Assembly (NCBI GenBank): GCA_028565715.1
Contig: JAOXYC010231237.1
Location: forward strand, 1 to 10,614
From: Phoronis pallida
Taxonomy: Eukaryota; Phoronida; Phoronidae
Direction of reading: 5' to 3'
DNA: 10,614 nt
Program-made: the position numbers and the translations under genes
Shown here: positions 1 through 7,562 of the stretch, in pieces
Position numbering within the stretch: the stretch's first letter is position 1
Layout: the number at the start of each line of letters is the position of its first letter
Notes under the pieces: model-generated
Told to the model about the DNA's origin: nothing
What the model saw: the letters and a program-made list of their open reading frames with translations, nothing else
Databases searched by the model: none

Positions 1-841
1 CACACAACTCGTACAGAAATTGATTGTTATAGGGGCAACATCCGGTTTTGCAATCTGTACAGATACGCTACTGTGATGTACAGAGTGTTCAAACAGCGAT
101 TCCTCCAACTTTGGACTGCAGCCGTGAAAATAACATCAAACCATTCGACGGATGTTTATTTTATACGGCATTTTTTTAAAGGAATCAACCCTTTTTGAAT
201 GTTTTACTCCTGTCTTAAAAAATAAATACGGTACTCGAAAATGATCTTGACCAAACTTATAACCCGATTATGAATTGAACTCACGTAGGCTTATTTTAAT
301 ACGCGCATTGGGCATAATGTTACTTCCTATGGGGTTTTGGGGAGCCTGCTGGAGTTAGTATAGCAAGTAGTGCCATTTAATTTTTGTTGAAATTGCACTA
401 ATAGATTTTTCAGAGCGGCGAATTATCACAACTGGTAACTCCCTCATATTATCGAATACCCCTATCATAACTTCTCCTAACATAAATCACATATGTAACA
501 TAAATGTATGACGTGTCGGCCGACTTTGATACAACTCAGTGTAAATGATGACTATTCAAAAAGAAACATTTCTATATGAAGACTTGTATGTTCAGAGTTA
601 TTACTTTTTGAAAGCTCTGATTGCTTTAGAAGTTTTGTTATTAGTATTTTGTCATTGACCAATCACGTACTATACGCTGGTCACAAATATTTCAATCAAA
701 TATTTTTACCTTCACTCTCGATACCCGCGACAGAAATTTCCTCGTAGCCTTGTCTTTTCGTTGAACTAAAAGTTGAGTTAAAAGCGCGGGTTAACGCTTG
801 CCAAACACCACAAAATACGCCCATAGCAACAGCGGAACACT
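1..841. other. No recognisable feature
   Basis: AT-rich sequence with stops in all frames. I see no repeat family, RNA gene or convincing exon. The last 60 bp (about 780-840) are less AT-rich and contain CCATAGCAAC at 821-830, which resembles half of an RFX X-box, just upstream of the candidate start at 842. Confidence 0.5.
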
Positions 842-882
842 ATGTACGAAGACATCTTCCAGATGGCTTCATTGCGAGAAAG
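842..882 (+). CDS. Weak candidate first coding exon
   Basis: ATG at 842 opens MYEDIFQMASLRE and then two bases, AG, before a GTGTGT donor at 883. The next in-phase candidate begins after TTTTGCAG at 1003, where a frame starting with a completed Ser codon stays open to a TGA near 1175. Local GC is higher than the surroundings. Neither product is recognisable, no further exon follows, and such structures arise by chance. Function unknown. Confidence 0.15.
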
Positions 883-1209
883 GTGTGTTGCTGGTCATTG
901 ATAAACATGCAAAAAGTTGACCGCGATCGTCGGAAGCGTTTGATACAGGGGAAACTAAAAGGTTACGACTAATTTTTTTATTTTTAAAAAGGGCGATCTT
1001 TTGCAGCCAGGGGTCAAGATTATTTTCAAGACCTCAGTACCCGCAATTAAAAATTACCGCCCACTCCCGCTCTATTTCGGGATCAGTTATTCACAAAGGT
1101 TTTCCCCGACTCAATATTTCACTCAATGTACATTGTACTGGTTCTCTCAAATACGGAACAAACCGCTCACATTGAGAAAAAAAATATTACATAAGCCTAT
1201 AGTCTAGTT

Positions 1210-1990
1210 CTTTGTTTCAATTCACACTTATGTTTAAAACTGAACATCCACTCTATAACTTAAGACATCTTCGTGAACACAGACTGTCTTCAAAATACTA
1301 GAATACCGACGTTTACGTTATAATACATTAATTGTGGTGTTGTTCCATTTAACCCACAACCACCCGAATATTCATCTTATTTCGTCGATTTTTGAAGGTT
1401 TGTCGGCCCGGGATTATGGGACAAGAACTTAATTCCAGAAATTTCGAAATTATGATAAAACTCCTATGTAAAATCATAAACAAAATGGACGGGCAGTGAG
1501 TTTTAATTTTAAAATGTATCAGTTCAATGTGTTCGCATGAGGGTCTATTCAATACAGTTAATTATTATGGAGTGCTTGTATAAGGGTATAGTTGATCATA
1601 TGTACCTTATGGAAATTTACATATAGAATGGCACAGCGCATCACAAAATCTGTATCACGGATATTATAAACACTTTATATACTACGCACAAAAAGTAACG
1701 CTCCAACTATACTAAGGTTTTCGAATATTCTTCAAAAAAAATCATTACTTACAAAGTATACGAAGTGTTCGCTCAACTCATTCCCGACATTTTGGTGTAT
1801 AAATCAATCCATGCAATTTGATTTCACGATAAAGTGATAGTAAAAAAATAGGCTATCTTCATTGCATATTCAAGCAAGGCGCTAACCTCATGTTTGGCAT
1901 AAGTGGGGGCTGAAACGCCCCGAAAAACATATTTATGAAAATCTTTTTGTATTTAAAAGTTTGTGTGACAAACATAGTTCAATATGATGA
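1210..1990. other. AT-rich sequence without a supported gene
   Basis: Short open frames here are AT-driven and have no coding character. The only structure noted is a small GC-rich stem, GGGGC at 1906-1910 with GCCCC at 1917-1921. Confidence 0.5.
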
Positions 1991-2071
1991 ATTTTGGTGC
2001 CGGTGAATTACTCAAAAACCCCAAAAATTACGCCAAATTACGTTTTTTGGTCTATTTTGCGTCCAGTAGAC

Positions 2072-2571
2072 CGCAAACGTTTAAAGGACAGGAAAACCAT
2101 TTTTGAATGTTTGTCTGGGATGGTTGACAGTGCTATCATTATGCTCAAAAAATCAATTTTAGTGAAAAAAAAATATTTTTGATATTTTGATCAAATCTGT
2201 GATGTCATAATTAGTAAAATTGCTTTAAACACATTGGAAAAATACGTTTTTCTCGAATAATTTCAAGATTTGAATTCCAAACAAGAAAATGGCCAAATAT
2301 ATTCATAGCTAGGATACTTACATTAAACATATTTGGCAATTTTCTTGTTTGGAATTCAAATCTTGAAATTATTTGAGAAAAACGTATTTTTCCAATGTGT
2401 TTAGAGCAAATTTTACTAAGTATGACATCACAGATTTGATCAAAATATCAAAAATAAATTTTTCAAAACATTTTTTTTTCCACTAAAATTGATTTTTCTA
2501 CTGTAGTATAATGATAGCTGACTGTCAACCATCCTAGACAAAATGGTTGTCCTGTCCTTTAATGCGTTTGG
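2072..2571. repeat. Long foldback (inverted repeat) element, about 500 bp
   Basis: The left arm 2072-2300 and right arm 2329-2571 are reverse complements along almost their whole length, separated by a 28-base loop. Matching landmarks are TTAAAGGACAGG near the outer ends, GATGGTTGACAG, GATATTTTGATCAAATCTG, AATTTCAAGATTTGAATTCC and CCAAATAT at the loop. The arms differ by scattered substitutions and small indels, including about 14 extra bases in the right arm. This is typical of a foldback-type or MITE-like DNA transposon, or of an inverted duplication. I see no clear target site duplication. A transcript would fold into long dsRNA. Confidence 0.85.
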
Positions 2572-2583
2572 TGAAAAAGTTAG

Positions 2584-2700
2584 TGCGGTGACCCAAAGTT
2601 TTTTTCTTTTAATAATGAAGCAGTTACAATAACAAGTGAAATATCGGGTAGCTTATTTTTTTATTGATATTTGTTCTCAGATTTGAAACACAAATTTCGG
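2584..2700 (+). repeat. CGGTGACCC module, copy 1 (partial)
   Basis: AAGTTAGTGCGGTGACCC followed by a T-rich run, TAATGAAGCA and later ATCGGGTAGCTTA. The same order of blocks occurs about 333 bp further on at 2886-3015 (AAGTTATGCCGGTGACCC, T-run, TAATGAGCA, CTCGGGTAAGTT), so these are diverged direct repeats. It begins about 13 bp beyond the right end of the foldback element. Family unknown. Confidence 0.6.
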
Positions 2701-2885
2701 AAATTTTGCAAATAAGCGTTCGAGAAGAAAAAAATCGTTAACAATTTCCCTTTGGTTACATTCAAAGAAAATGTACATCCATTGCTGCTTAAAATGCACC
2801 CATTCTTTTACTTGTGCCTGACTAGTTGTTCGTTTTATAGGGCATTTTCGCGACACAGTCAATTCTCTGAATTGAAGAAAAACCC

Positions 2886-3015
2886 GCAAGTTGGCGTTCC
2901 TGTGACGCCCAAGTTATGCCGGTGACCCCCGATTTTTTCGGTTTTCTTAATGAGCACAAAAAAATCTTCATTTGTGTTGAATTTAAAGCAAATTCTCGGG
3001 TAAGTTCTAAATAGC
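2886..3015 (+). repeat. CGGTGACCC module, copy 2
   Basis: Contains GCAAGTTGGCGTTCC, GTGACGCCCAAGTTA and GCCGGTGACCCCCG followed by a T-run. It is a direct repeat of the 2584 copy and an inverted repeat of the copy at 3505-3566. I do not recognise the repeat family. Confidence 0.7.
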
Positions 3016-3108
3016 GCAAGTGTCATTAAATGTATATAATATCACTTCTTTTATTAGGAAATGTAAAGATGATTTGTCATGTGATCTGAGGTACGGCTTG
3101 GACATTAT

Positions 3109-3259
3109 CCCCGGGGCTGATGCAGCCATCCCATCTACTAAAGCCTTCATTGACCCATGCCCGGGGAAAGTGCAACCATTCAATATTTGACCTCACCATC
3201 GGGCAAGTGCAAACATCCTATTTGACTCTTTTATGGGATTGTTGCCATTTGCCCCGAGG
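3109..3259. repeat. Cluster of short CGGGG...GTGCAAC repeats
   Basis: Three direct copies lie at 3109-3133 (CCCCGGGGCTGATGCAGCCA), 3159-3180 (GCCCGGGGAAAGTGCAACCA) and 3198-3219 (ATCGGGCAAGTGCAAACATC). One inverted copy lies at 3235-3259 (GTTGCCATTTGCCCCGAGG). Copies 3 and 4 form a small inverted pair. The spacing (50 then 38 bp) is irregular, so this is not a clean satellite. Confidence 0.55.
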
Positions 3260-3504
3260 TTTAAACAAAATTCCATCAACTCATTAGCTATGGAAATATC
3301 TAGGATAATTATCATTTTTCATGTCCACCGTCCAGAGTAAAACATTTATGTTCCATTTCTCGCTCATGATTATTTTACTTCAACATCAACTTTCCAAATG
3401 TCGTGTATAATCCTACAACATAAACTGTTTGATGCTTTTTATATCCCCGCTAGGAATCTTCTTGAGACTTGGTAGATGTGAAGATTATGATATACTAAGT
3501 GAAA

Positions 3505-3566
3505 AAATCAACAACAAAAACGGGAGTCGCGGTCTTAACTTTGGCGTCACGGGAACGCCAACTTTC
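3505..3566 (-). repeat. CGGTGACCC module, copy 3 (inverted)
   Basis: Read on the minus strand it gives GAAAGTTGGCGTTCC, GTGACGCCAAAGTTA and CCGCGACTCCCG then a T-rich run, closely matching copy 2 at 2886 over about 55 bp. With copy 2 it forms an inverted pair about 560 bp apart, enclosing the short repeat cluster at 3109-3259. Confidence 0.7.
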
Positions 3567-3860
3567 GGCGATTTTGCAATTTTGAATTTGACTGGTTTAC
3601 AAAAATAGCAATTCAAGTCGACAAAAAATCAGGAAAATATAAAAGGCCACATAAATTTTGAAGGAAATTGAATGTCCTATTTGACAAAGGGCAAAACAAT
3701 TATTTCCGTGAACGCTCGTTTTCTGCAGGAACGCTAATGTGACATATTTTTAAAATCTTTGGTTCGAATTTGTGAACAGTTTTTAAAAATAAAGAAATAC
3801 GTTCGCTAGCAATTTTTGTTTAAATTTTATATCTTTTTCTTGGGGTACCTGACTCAGAAT

Positions 3861-3900
3861 AAACGAAAAAAACGGGGGTCACGGACTTAATTTTACCGAC
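3861..3900 (-). repeat. CGGTGACCC module, copy 4 (inverted, partial)
   Basis: On the minus strand it reads GTCGGTAAAATTAAG then TCCGTGACCCCCG and a T-run. It shares the AAGT-CCGTGACCCCCG core with copies 2 and 3 but lacks the TTGGCGTTCC block. Confidence 0.5.
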
Positions 3901-4364
3901 AAACGCAAAAATGTGCGACGTCCTTGACGTTAAATTGGCCAAAACACGTTATTTGGCCGATTTTGGTTAGGTTTCGAGTAATTTACAGTAACCAAAATTT
4001 ATAAGATTGACTTATGTTCGTCACACAAACTTTTGAATAGAAAATAATGCAAAATATTTTTAGATTTTCAGTTTTATATTTGAAAAGGCATATCATTTTA
4101 GTAAACAATCAAACTCTCTACACTAAAGAATCAAGATTATAAAAATAACCGATGTTCAAATTCACCCAAAAAATGAATTCAACTTTACGTAATTGCAATA
4201 TATTTCATTTTTACGCTGTAATGGAAATAAGCGAGAAAAACAACGCATCATTTATTTGCGCACAAACCGAATAAGCGCTAGTGTTTTTAAAAACATGTTT
4301 CTGCTCAGGAAACGCCAACATAAAGCGAAATTGACGGGTCTCGTCCCACATTACGCTACCTTAC
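3901..4364. other. AT-rich sequence without a supported gene
   Basis: No repeat or exon stands out. A frame open on the plus strand from about 4193 to 4465 begins with TTG in AT-rich sequence and overlaps the better minus-strand candidate at 4365-4453. Confidence 0.4.
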
Positions 4365-4453
4365 TTCCAAAGGACCAGCGATCCTGGCCTTTAACGAAGG
4401 CGCCACTGACTGAACCACATGAAACCACTGCTCAGAAAATTCTGGTCGAGGAT
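4365..4453 (-). CDS. Candidate isolated exon, unknown protein
   Basis: On the minus strand an AAAGCAG acceptor is followed by an 89 bp open stretch with near 50% GC in an otherwise AT-rich area, then the donor GAA|GTAAGG. The encoded peptide begins PRPEFSEQWFHVVQSV and continues APSLKARIAGPLE, which has a natural protein-like composition. Without splicing it reads three codons further to TAG, so it could also be a C-terminal end. I see no partner exon on either side, and the opposite strand is open too. It may be a single exon of a gene with long introns, an exon fragment or a transposon piece. Confidence 0.25.
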
Positions 4454-4520
4454 CTGCTTTGTTAAAGTAATAAATCAACTACCAGGGTATACAAGTTGGT
4501 AAGCACCCTTCGAATTAGCA

Positions 4521-4564
4521 ATAACATATAATCAAGAACCCATGGGTTCTTGATATAATGTTAT
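4521..4564. repeat. Near-perfect 44 bp palindrome
   Basis: The central 24 bases, 4531-4554, are a perfect palindrome (ATCAAGAACCCA and its reverse complement). The match extends to ATAACAT at 4521 and ATGTTAT at 4564 with three mismatched positions per arm. There is no spacer. It could be a cruciform-prone site or a remnant of a small foldback element. Confidence 0.8.
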
Positions 4565-4599
4565 CGTTTTCAAATGACACTACACATTTGGTACAATCA

Positions 4600-5326
4600 C
4601 AAATATTGTATACAGAAGTCATATGTTTTTTTTGCATTTCAAAATTTGAAAAAAAATCTAGGGTAGCGTTTTTTATGGTTTCAACCATTGATAAATGTAC
4701 ACAAATGTAAGCCATAGACTTCGCAATGTTCAGGAACTTCGCGTTCATGGCAACTGGAGAACAAGCATTAACAGAAATTATTCTCCTGCCTTCAACAAAA
4801 AAGAATTCTAAATTGGTATTTTATGGGTTTTTTTACTGTACATGACTGCATCAATTTGTACTTATGTGATCAAGTCAGTAGAGTACACGTGTACTATATA
4901 TGGGGTGAAATTCTATAAATTTGTTTTTTGGGAATTTTTAGAGAATATTTTTTACCTTTCTTTTGATAAGCACATTACATCGCTAACTTGAGTAGCGATG
5001 TGCGCCTTTAAAAGTAGTCATTTTTAGTTGACTTGTACTGGATCCGGGGCATGGTAGAGCTTTACAAAACAACAATTTCCTTATAAGATGATTATTATTT
5101 CGAGTAGCACACAACATGAATAACAATTTTCTAAAAGAAGAGAGAAGCTATTTACAAGAGTATTGAACAGTTCTCAAGAACATCAACAACAACAAAAATA
5201 AGTCCTACCAATACACTAATTTGTAAAATTAAATGCAAGAACTATATGATAACAATAGCAGTCAGTTACAAATATTTCACCATAAACGGCTGTGAAAAGC
5301 TAAACAGTACAAAATATGACTTCAGA
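4600..5326. other. AT-rich sequence, one small hairpin, no gene
   Basis: A 9 bp perfect stem, ACATCGCTA / TAGCGATGT, with a 7-base loop lies at 4977-5001. Otherwise I see no coding or repeat structure. Confidence 0.5.
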
Positions 5327-5439
5327 GGGTACAGGTCGAATAATGTGGTCCCTCGTATAACTTCCGTTATTCAGTCATTGGAAACACATTGACTGAATAA
5401 CGCCAATAAACGAGGGACCACATTATTCGACTTGTACCC
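5327..5439. repeat. Strong hairpin, 50 bp arms, 12-base loop
   Basis: The left arm 5327-5377 and right arm 5390-5439 pair over an outer 30 bp stem with one mismatch (GGGTACAGGTCGAA... GGTCCCTCGT), then an asymmetric internal bulge of 9 versus 8 bases, then a perfect 12 bp inner stem (GTTATTCAGTCA). The loop is 5378-5389. On the minus strand the hairpin starts three bases after the stop codon of a LINE ORF remnant, so it may be the start of that element's 3' UTR duplicated head to head, or a separate MITE inserted there. Confidence 0.9.
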
Positions 5440-5442
5440 ATC

Positions 5443-5553
5443 CTACCTGTTACCTGTCCTCTTCGTGCCAGGGGGGCGCATAAGGCTACGCCAGAGAAGA
5501 CGCCATTCAGCCCGGTCATTCGCAGTGTTCCTTGCCTCACCCCAGCTGGCCCA
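5443..5553 (-). mobile_element. C-terminal tail of a non-LTR retrotransposon ORF
   Basis: The minus-strand frame reads WASWGEARNTANDRAEWR and then a short basic tail ending in TAG at 5445-5443. The pattern W..A.N..A.DR.EWR near the end of the ORF is, from memory, characteristic of the last residues of LINE reverse-transcriptase polyproteins of invertebrates. Upstream of the Trp is an in-frame TGA and unrelated AT-rich sequence, so this is a severely 5'-truncated, dead copy of 36 codons. High local GC sets it apart from its surroundings. The clade cannot be told from so little. Confidence 0.6.
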
Positions 5554-5657
5554 TCAGACTTCATATAATAATAAGAGTGCCAGACAAAACTTGTCTTAAT
5601 AGCATAGACAACCAATAACAATAATATATGATGAATTTGAAAAGACAGACAAAATCC

Positions 5658-5730
5658 GAACTGAACTTGGAATCAAACCCAGGTCTCCCTGATTGCCGGT
5701 CAGATGCTCTACCAACTGAGCTATCCAGCC
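5658..5730 (-). pseudogene. tRNA-like sequence, Ala(GGC)-type cloverleaf, probably a SINE head
   Basis: The 73 bases fold as a complete cloverleaf: acceptor GGCTGGA with TTCAGTT (three G-T pairs), D arm GCTC/GAGC, anticodon stem TCTGA/TCAGG, anticodon loop CCGGCAA, and T arm CTGGG/CCAAG. The A box TAGCTCAGTTGGTAGAGC is intact. Against function are C instead of T at position 33, T instead of C at position 56 (B box GGTTTGATTCC), one T-stem mismatch and weak acceptor pairing. A tRNA-derived SINE head or tRNA pseudogene is more likely than a working tRNA. A TTTT run follows about 5 bases downstream. Confidence 0.65.
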
Positions 5731-6238
5731 AATAATATATCTATTTGACATGAACATAACTTATCATAATGTGGAGTATGTCTCAAACAAAGACTATCCA
5801 AATGGTCCTCTGGCATATCACCAATATCCTAACTTCTAGTAAAACCAGAAAATCGTCTTCATTTACATAATGATTAAAAAAAAACATCCATCAGGTGTAT
5901 TATTTATTTTTTATGAAAGGATCATACAAAATCAGCAACGTAGTTATTTCTAAAAGTTGCAAACTATCTGAAATTTCTTAAGTAACCCTAATCAAAATAT
6001 AAATTAATGTATATACAAACAATGGTAGCTATTATTCGCCAGTCATTAGAACCTAACCTATCCTAACAAAATCGGAATAAAACAGGAAAGAAAACCTAGA
6101 TGTTATGTGAATTTAGTCTCATCTCTAGTAACCAATTCAGCATAGTGGACCTGACCAGGAGTGTTAAAAATGTGTTAGGATTTTACAGTTGCTTATACAT
6201 GCTTCCTATGAGTTTATAAATGATTTGTAGTCATTTTA
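5731..6238. other. AT-rich intergenic sequence
   Basis: No exon, RNA gene or repeat can be supported here. Confidence 0.5.
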
Positions 6239-6563
6239 TAATAATAATAATGATGGTGCTTATAAAGCGCTTTTCATTTAAAGTGCAATTATTATTATCC
6301 CAGGTTGCGGAACTGCTCACTCAAATAACATTCTCAATTCCCCGGGGAGTATACAAAGCGGAGCTGCAATAGCGCTACCAGCCTCTCATTCACTTTATTC
6401 CATCAACTTTCCTAACCTGGTACCCATTTCTACACATGGGTGGAGTGAGAGAGATAAGTAGGATGAAGTGTTTTGTCAAGAAACACAAATGCAGCGCCAG
6501 CTGGGTTCGAACCATGGACCCCCGGTTTGAGAAGCACATGCTCTACCACTGAGCCACCAGCAC
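6239..6563 (-). mobile_element. tRNA-derived SINE, about 325 bp
   Basis: The 5' head (from 6563 downward) reads GTGCTGGTGGCTCAGTGG then TAGAGC, an RNA polymerase III A box. A perfect B box, GGTTCGAACC, lies at 6504-6513. The body contains GGTTAGGAAAG, GGTACC at about 6420 and CCCCGGGG at about 6341. The 3' end has AAAGCGCTTTATAAGCACC and then (ATT)n at 6238-6251. The head lacks a good anticodon stem, so it is not a tRNA gene. I found no clear target site duplication. Confidence 0.75.
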
Positions 6564-7140
6564 TACCTACCTATTTAAAATCATATACATGCACAGATCA
6601 CTATACAATTTAAAGGGCAAGACCATCAACTTTGAATGTTTTCTAAGAGGGTCAACAATGTTATAATTATTATTAAAACATCTTAATTTTAAAAAGTCGC
6701 CCATTTGTTCCTTTAAGGACATCATGACATCATAAAATTTGTGGTTTCCCTTATTTTTGGCTGTTAAAGATTGAAATTTGGTATTATTATAAGCAGTTTT
6801 TCCACCTTTCTTTCTCCTTTGATTCCCTGCTTTAGACATATTGACTTTGCAATTGTCTTTTTTGAAATTAAGAGTCTGATTACAACAAAAATCTATTGTT
6901 AATTATCTTTTAAAAAAGAAGTTCCATAAAAACATTTTTTAACCTCAACTTAGATTTGAAAAAATAATAACAACACTGTTGGCCATCATAGATAACATTC
7001 AAACATGAGTCATACCTAGTAATGTTTTTTTTGTTATTGAATAAGTGAAGGTTACCGAGACTCTCAAGCCATTCCACCTCGCCAAGGTATCACATCGGAA
7101 CAGTATTATTCAAATTGAGAATAATAGAGGTTTTACTTAT
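6564..7140. other. AT-rich intergenic sequence downstream of the gene
   Basis: No supported feature. An open minus-strand frame at about 6567-6839 is rich in Lys and Asn, as expected from AT-rich noncoding DNA, and it begins inside the SINE flank. Confidence 0.4.
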
Positions 7141-7322
7141 GGGCCCAAAGCCAGCATTTTTTTTAGTGTTGATACTTTAAAGTATTGATACTTAAGTATC
7201 ATAACCCAAGACATGTGTTTAAAAATATAAAATTCAGATTGACCAATAGCATAGTCATTTCTAGAAAAAATTCCCAAAACTAGCCTCTCTATTGGACAAT
7301 TGTGGTAGGTGTCTTTGGGCCC
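7141..7322. mobile_element. Possible MITE with 10 bp terminal inverted repeats
   Basis: GGGCCCAAAG at 7141-7150 is exactly inverted at 7313-7322. Inside are a second inverted pair, TTGACCAATAG (7239-7249) with CTATTGGACAA (7289-7299, one mismatch), and two 14 bp perfect palindromes, ATACTTTAAAGTAT (7172-7185) and GATACTTAAGTATC (7187-7200). The length of 182 bp and the AT-rich interior fit a small non-autonomous DNA transposon. I see no target site duplication, which weakens the call. Confidence 0.45.
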
Positions 7323-7483
7323 TGTTTCTTTATTTTAGAATCGATACAACCATCATGACATATGTTTTCTACTGAACAGTCAAGAAGCAATAACCGTCGA
7401 TCCTTTGCCCCGCTCAAGTAATAACAAGATCAAATGTTACATCTTATTGACTGGCTTGAAGAAAACTCAAGTTAATGTTGAAG
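7310..7483 (-). other. Probable 3' UTR
   Basis: This is AT-rich sequence after the TGA at 7486-7484, running to just beyond the AATAAA at 7334-7329. Cleavage would be expected 10-30 bp past that signal, near 7320-7300. The exact end is inferred. The end overlaps the inner part of a possible MITE whose terminal repeat lies at 7313-7322. Confidence 0.4.
7329..7334 (-). promoter_or_regulatory. Candidate polyadenylation signal AATAAA
   Basis: A canonical AATAAA (TTTATT on the plus strand) lies about 150 bp after the stop codon of the minus-strand gene. This hexamer is common by chance in AT-rich DNA, so position is the main support. Confidence 0.4.
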
Positions 7484-7562
7484 TCATGTAATGCCATTTG
7501 CACCAAATTCTTGTAAACCTCCTTCTTCCCGCAGACAGCCATTTGATGTCATACTTTGTAGG
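7484..7562 (-). CDS. Terminal coding exon with TGA stop
   Basis: The acceptor is TTTTTTCCTTTTACAG. The first base completes a Gly codon left as GG by the previous exon. Then come 25 codons (start LQSMTSNGCL, end FGANGIT) and TGA at 7486-7484. The tail is Gly-rich and unfamiliar. The phase match and good acceptor support it, but an alternative last exon further downstream cannot be excluded because the final residues match nothing I know. Confidence 0.6.

Noticed and set aside
1994-2182. Plus-strand open frame of 62 codons
   Set aside because: It lies across the left arm of the foldback element, begins with an alternative start and is AT-driven; the arm's pairing explains the sequence.
2677-3019. 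Two overlapping minus-strand open frames
   Set aside because: Both run through the CGGTGACCC repeats in different frames and look like chance frames in repeat DNA.
3109-3259. CRISPR array
   Set aside because: Only three diverged direct copies with irregular spacing, one inverted copy, and the genome is eukaryotic.
4193-4465. Plus-strand 90-codon open frame
   Set aside because: Starts at TTG in AT-rich DNA. The 3' part is open because it is opposite the more convincing minus-strand exon candidate.
5327-5439. microRNA precursor
   Set aside because: The arms are longer and much more perfectly paired than animal pre-miRNAs and adjoin a LINE remnant, so a repeat is the simpler reading.
5367-5621. 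Minus-strand 84-codon open frame
   Set aside because: It runs through the LINE tail in a different frame from the one with the retrotransposon motif, and into the hairpin.
6491-6563. Functional tRNA gene
   Set aside because: A and B boxes are good, but the anticodon stem and acceptor do not pair and the sequence continues into a SINE body with an (ATT)n tail.
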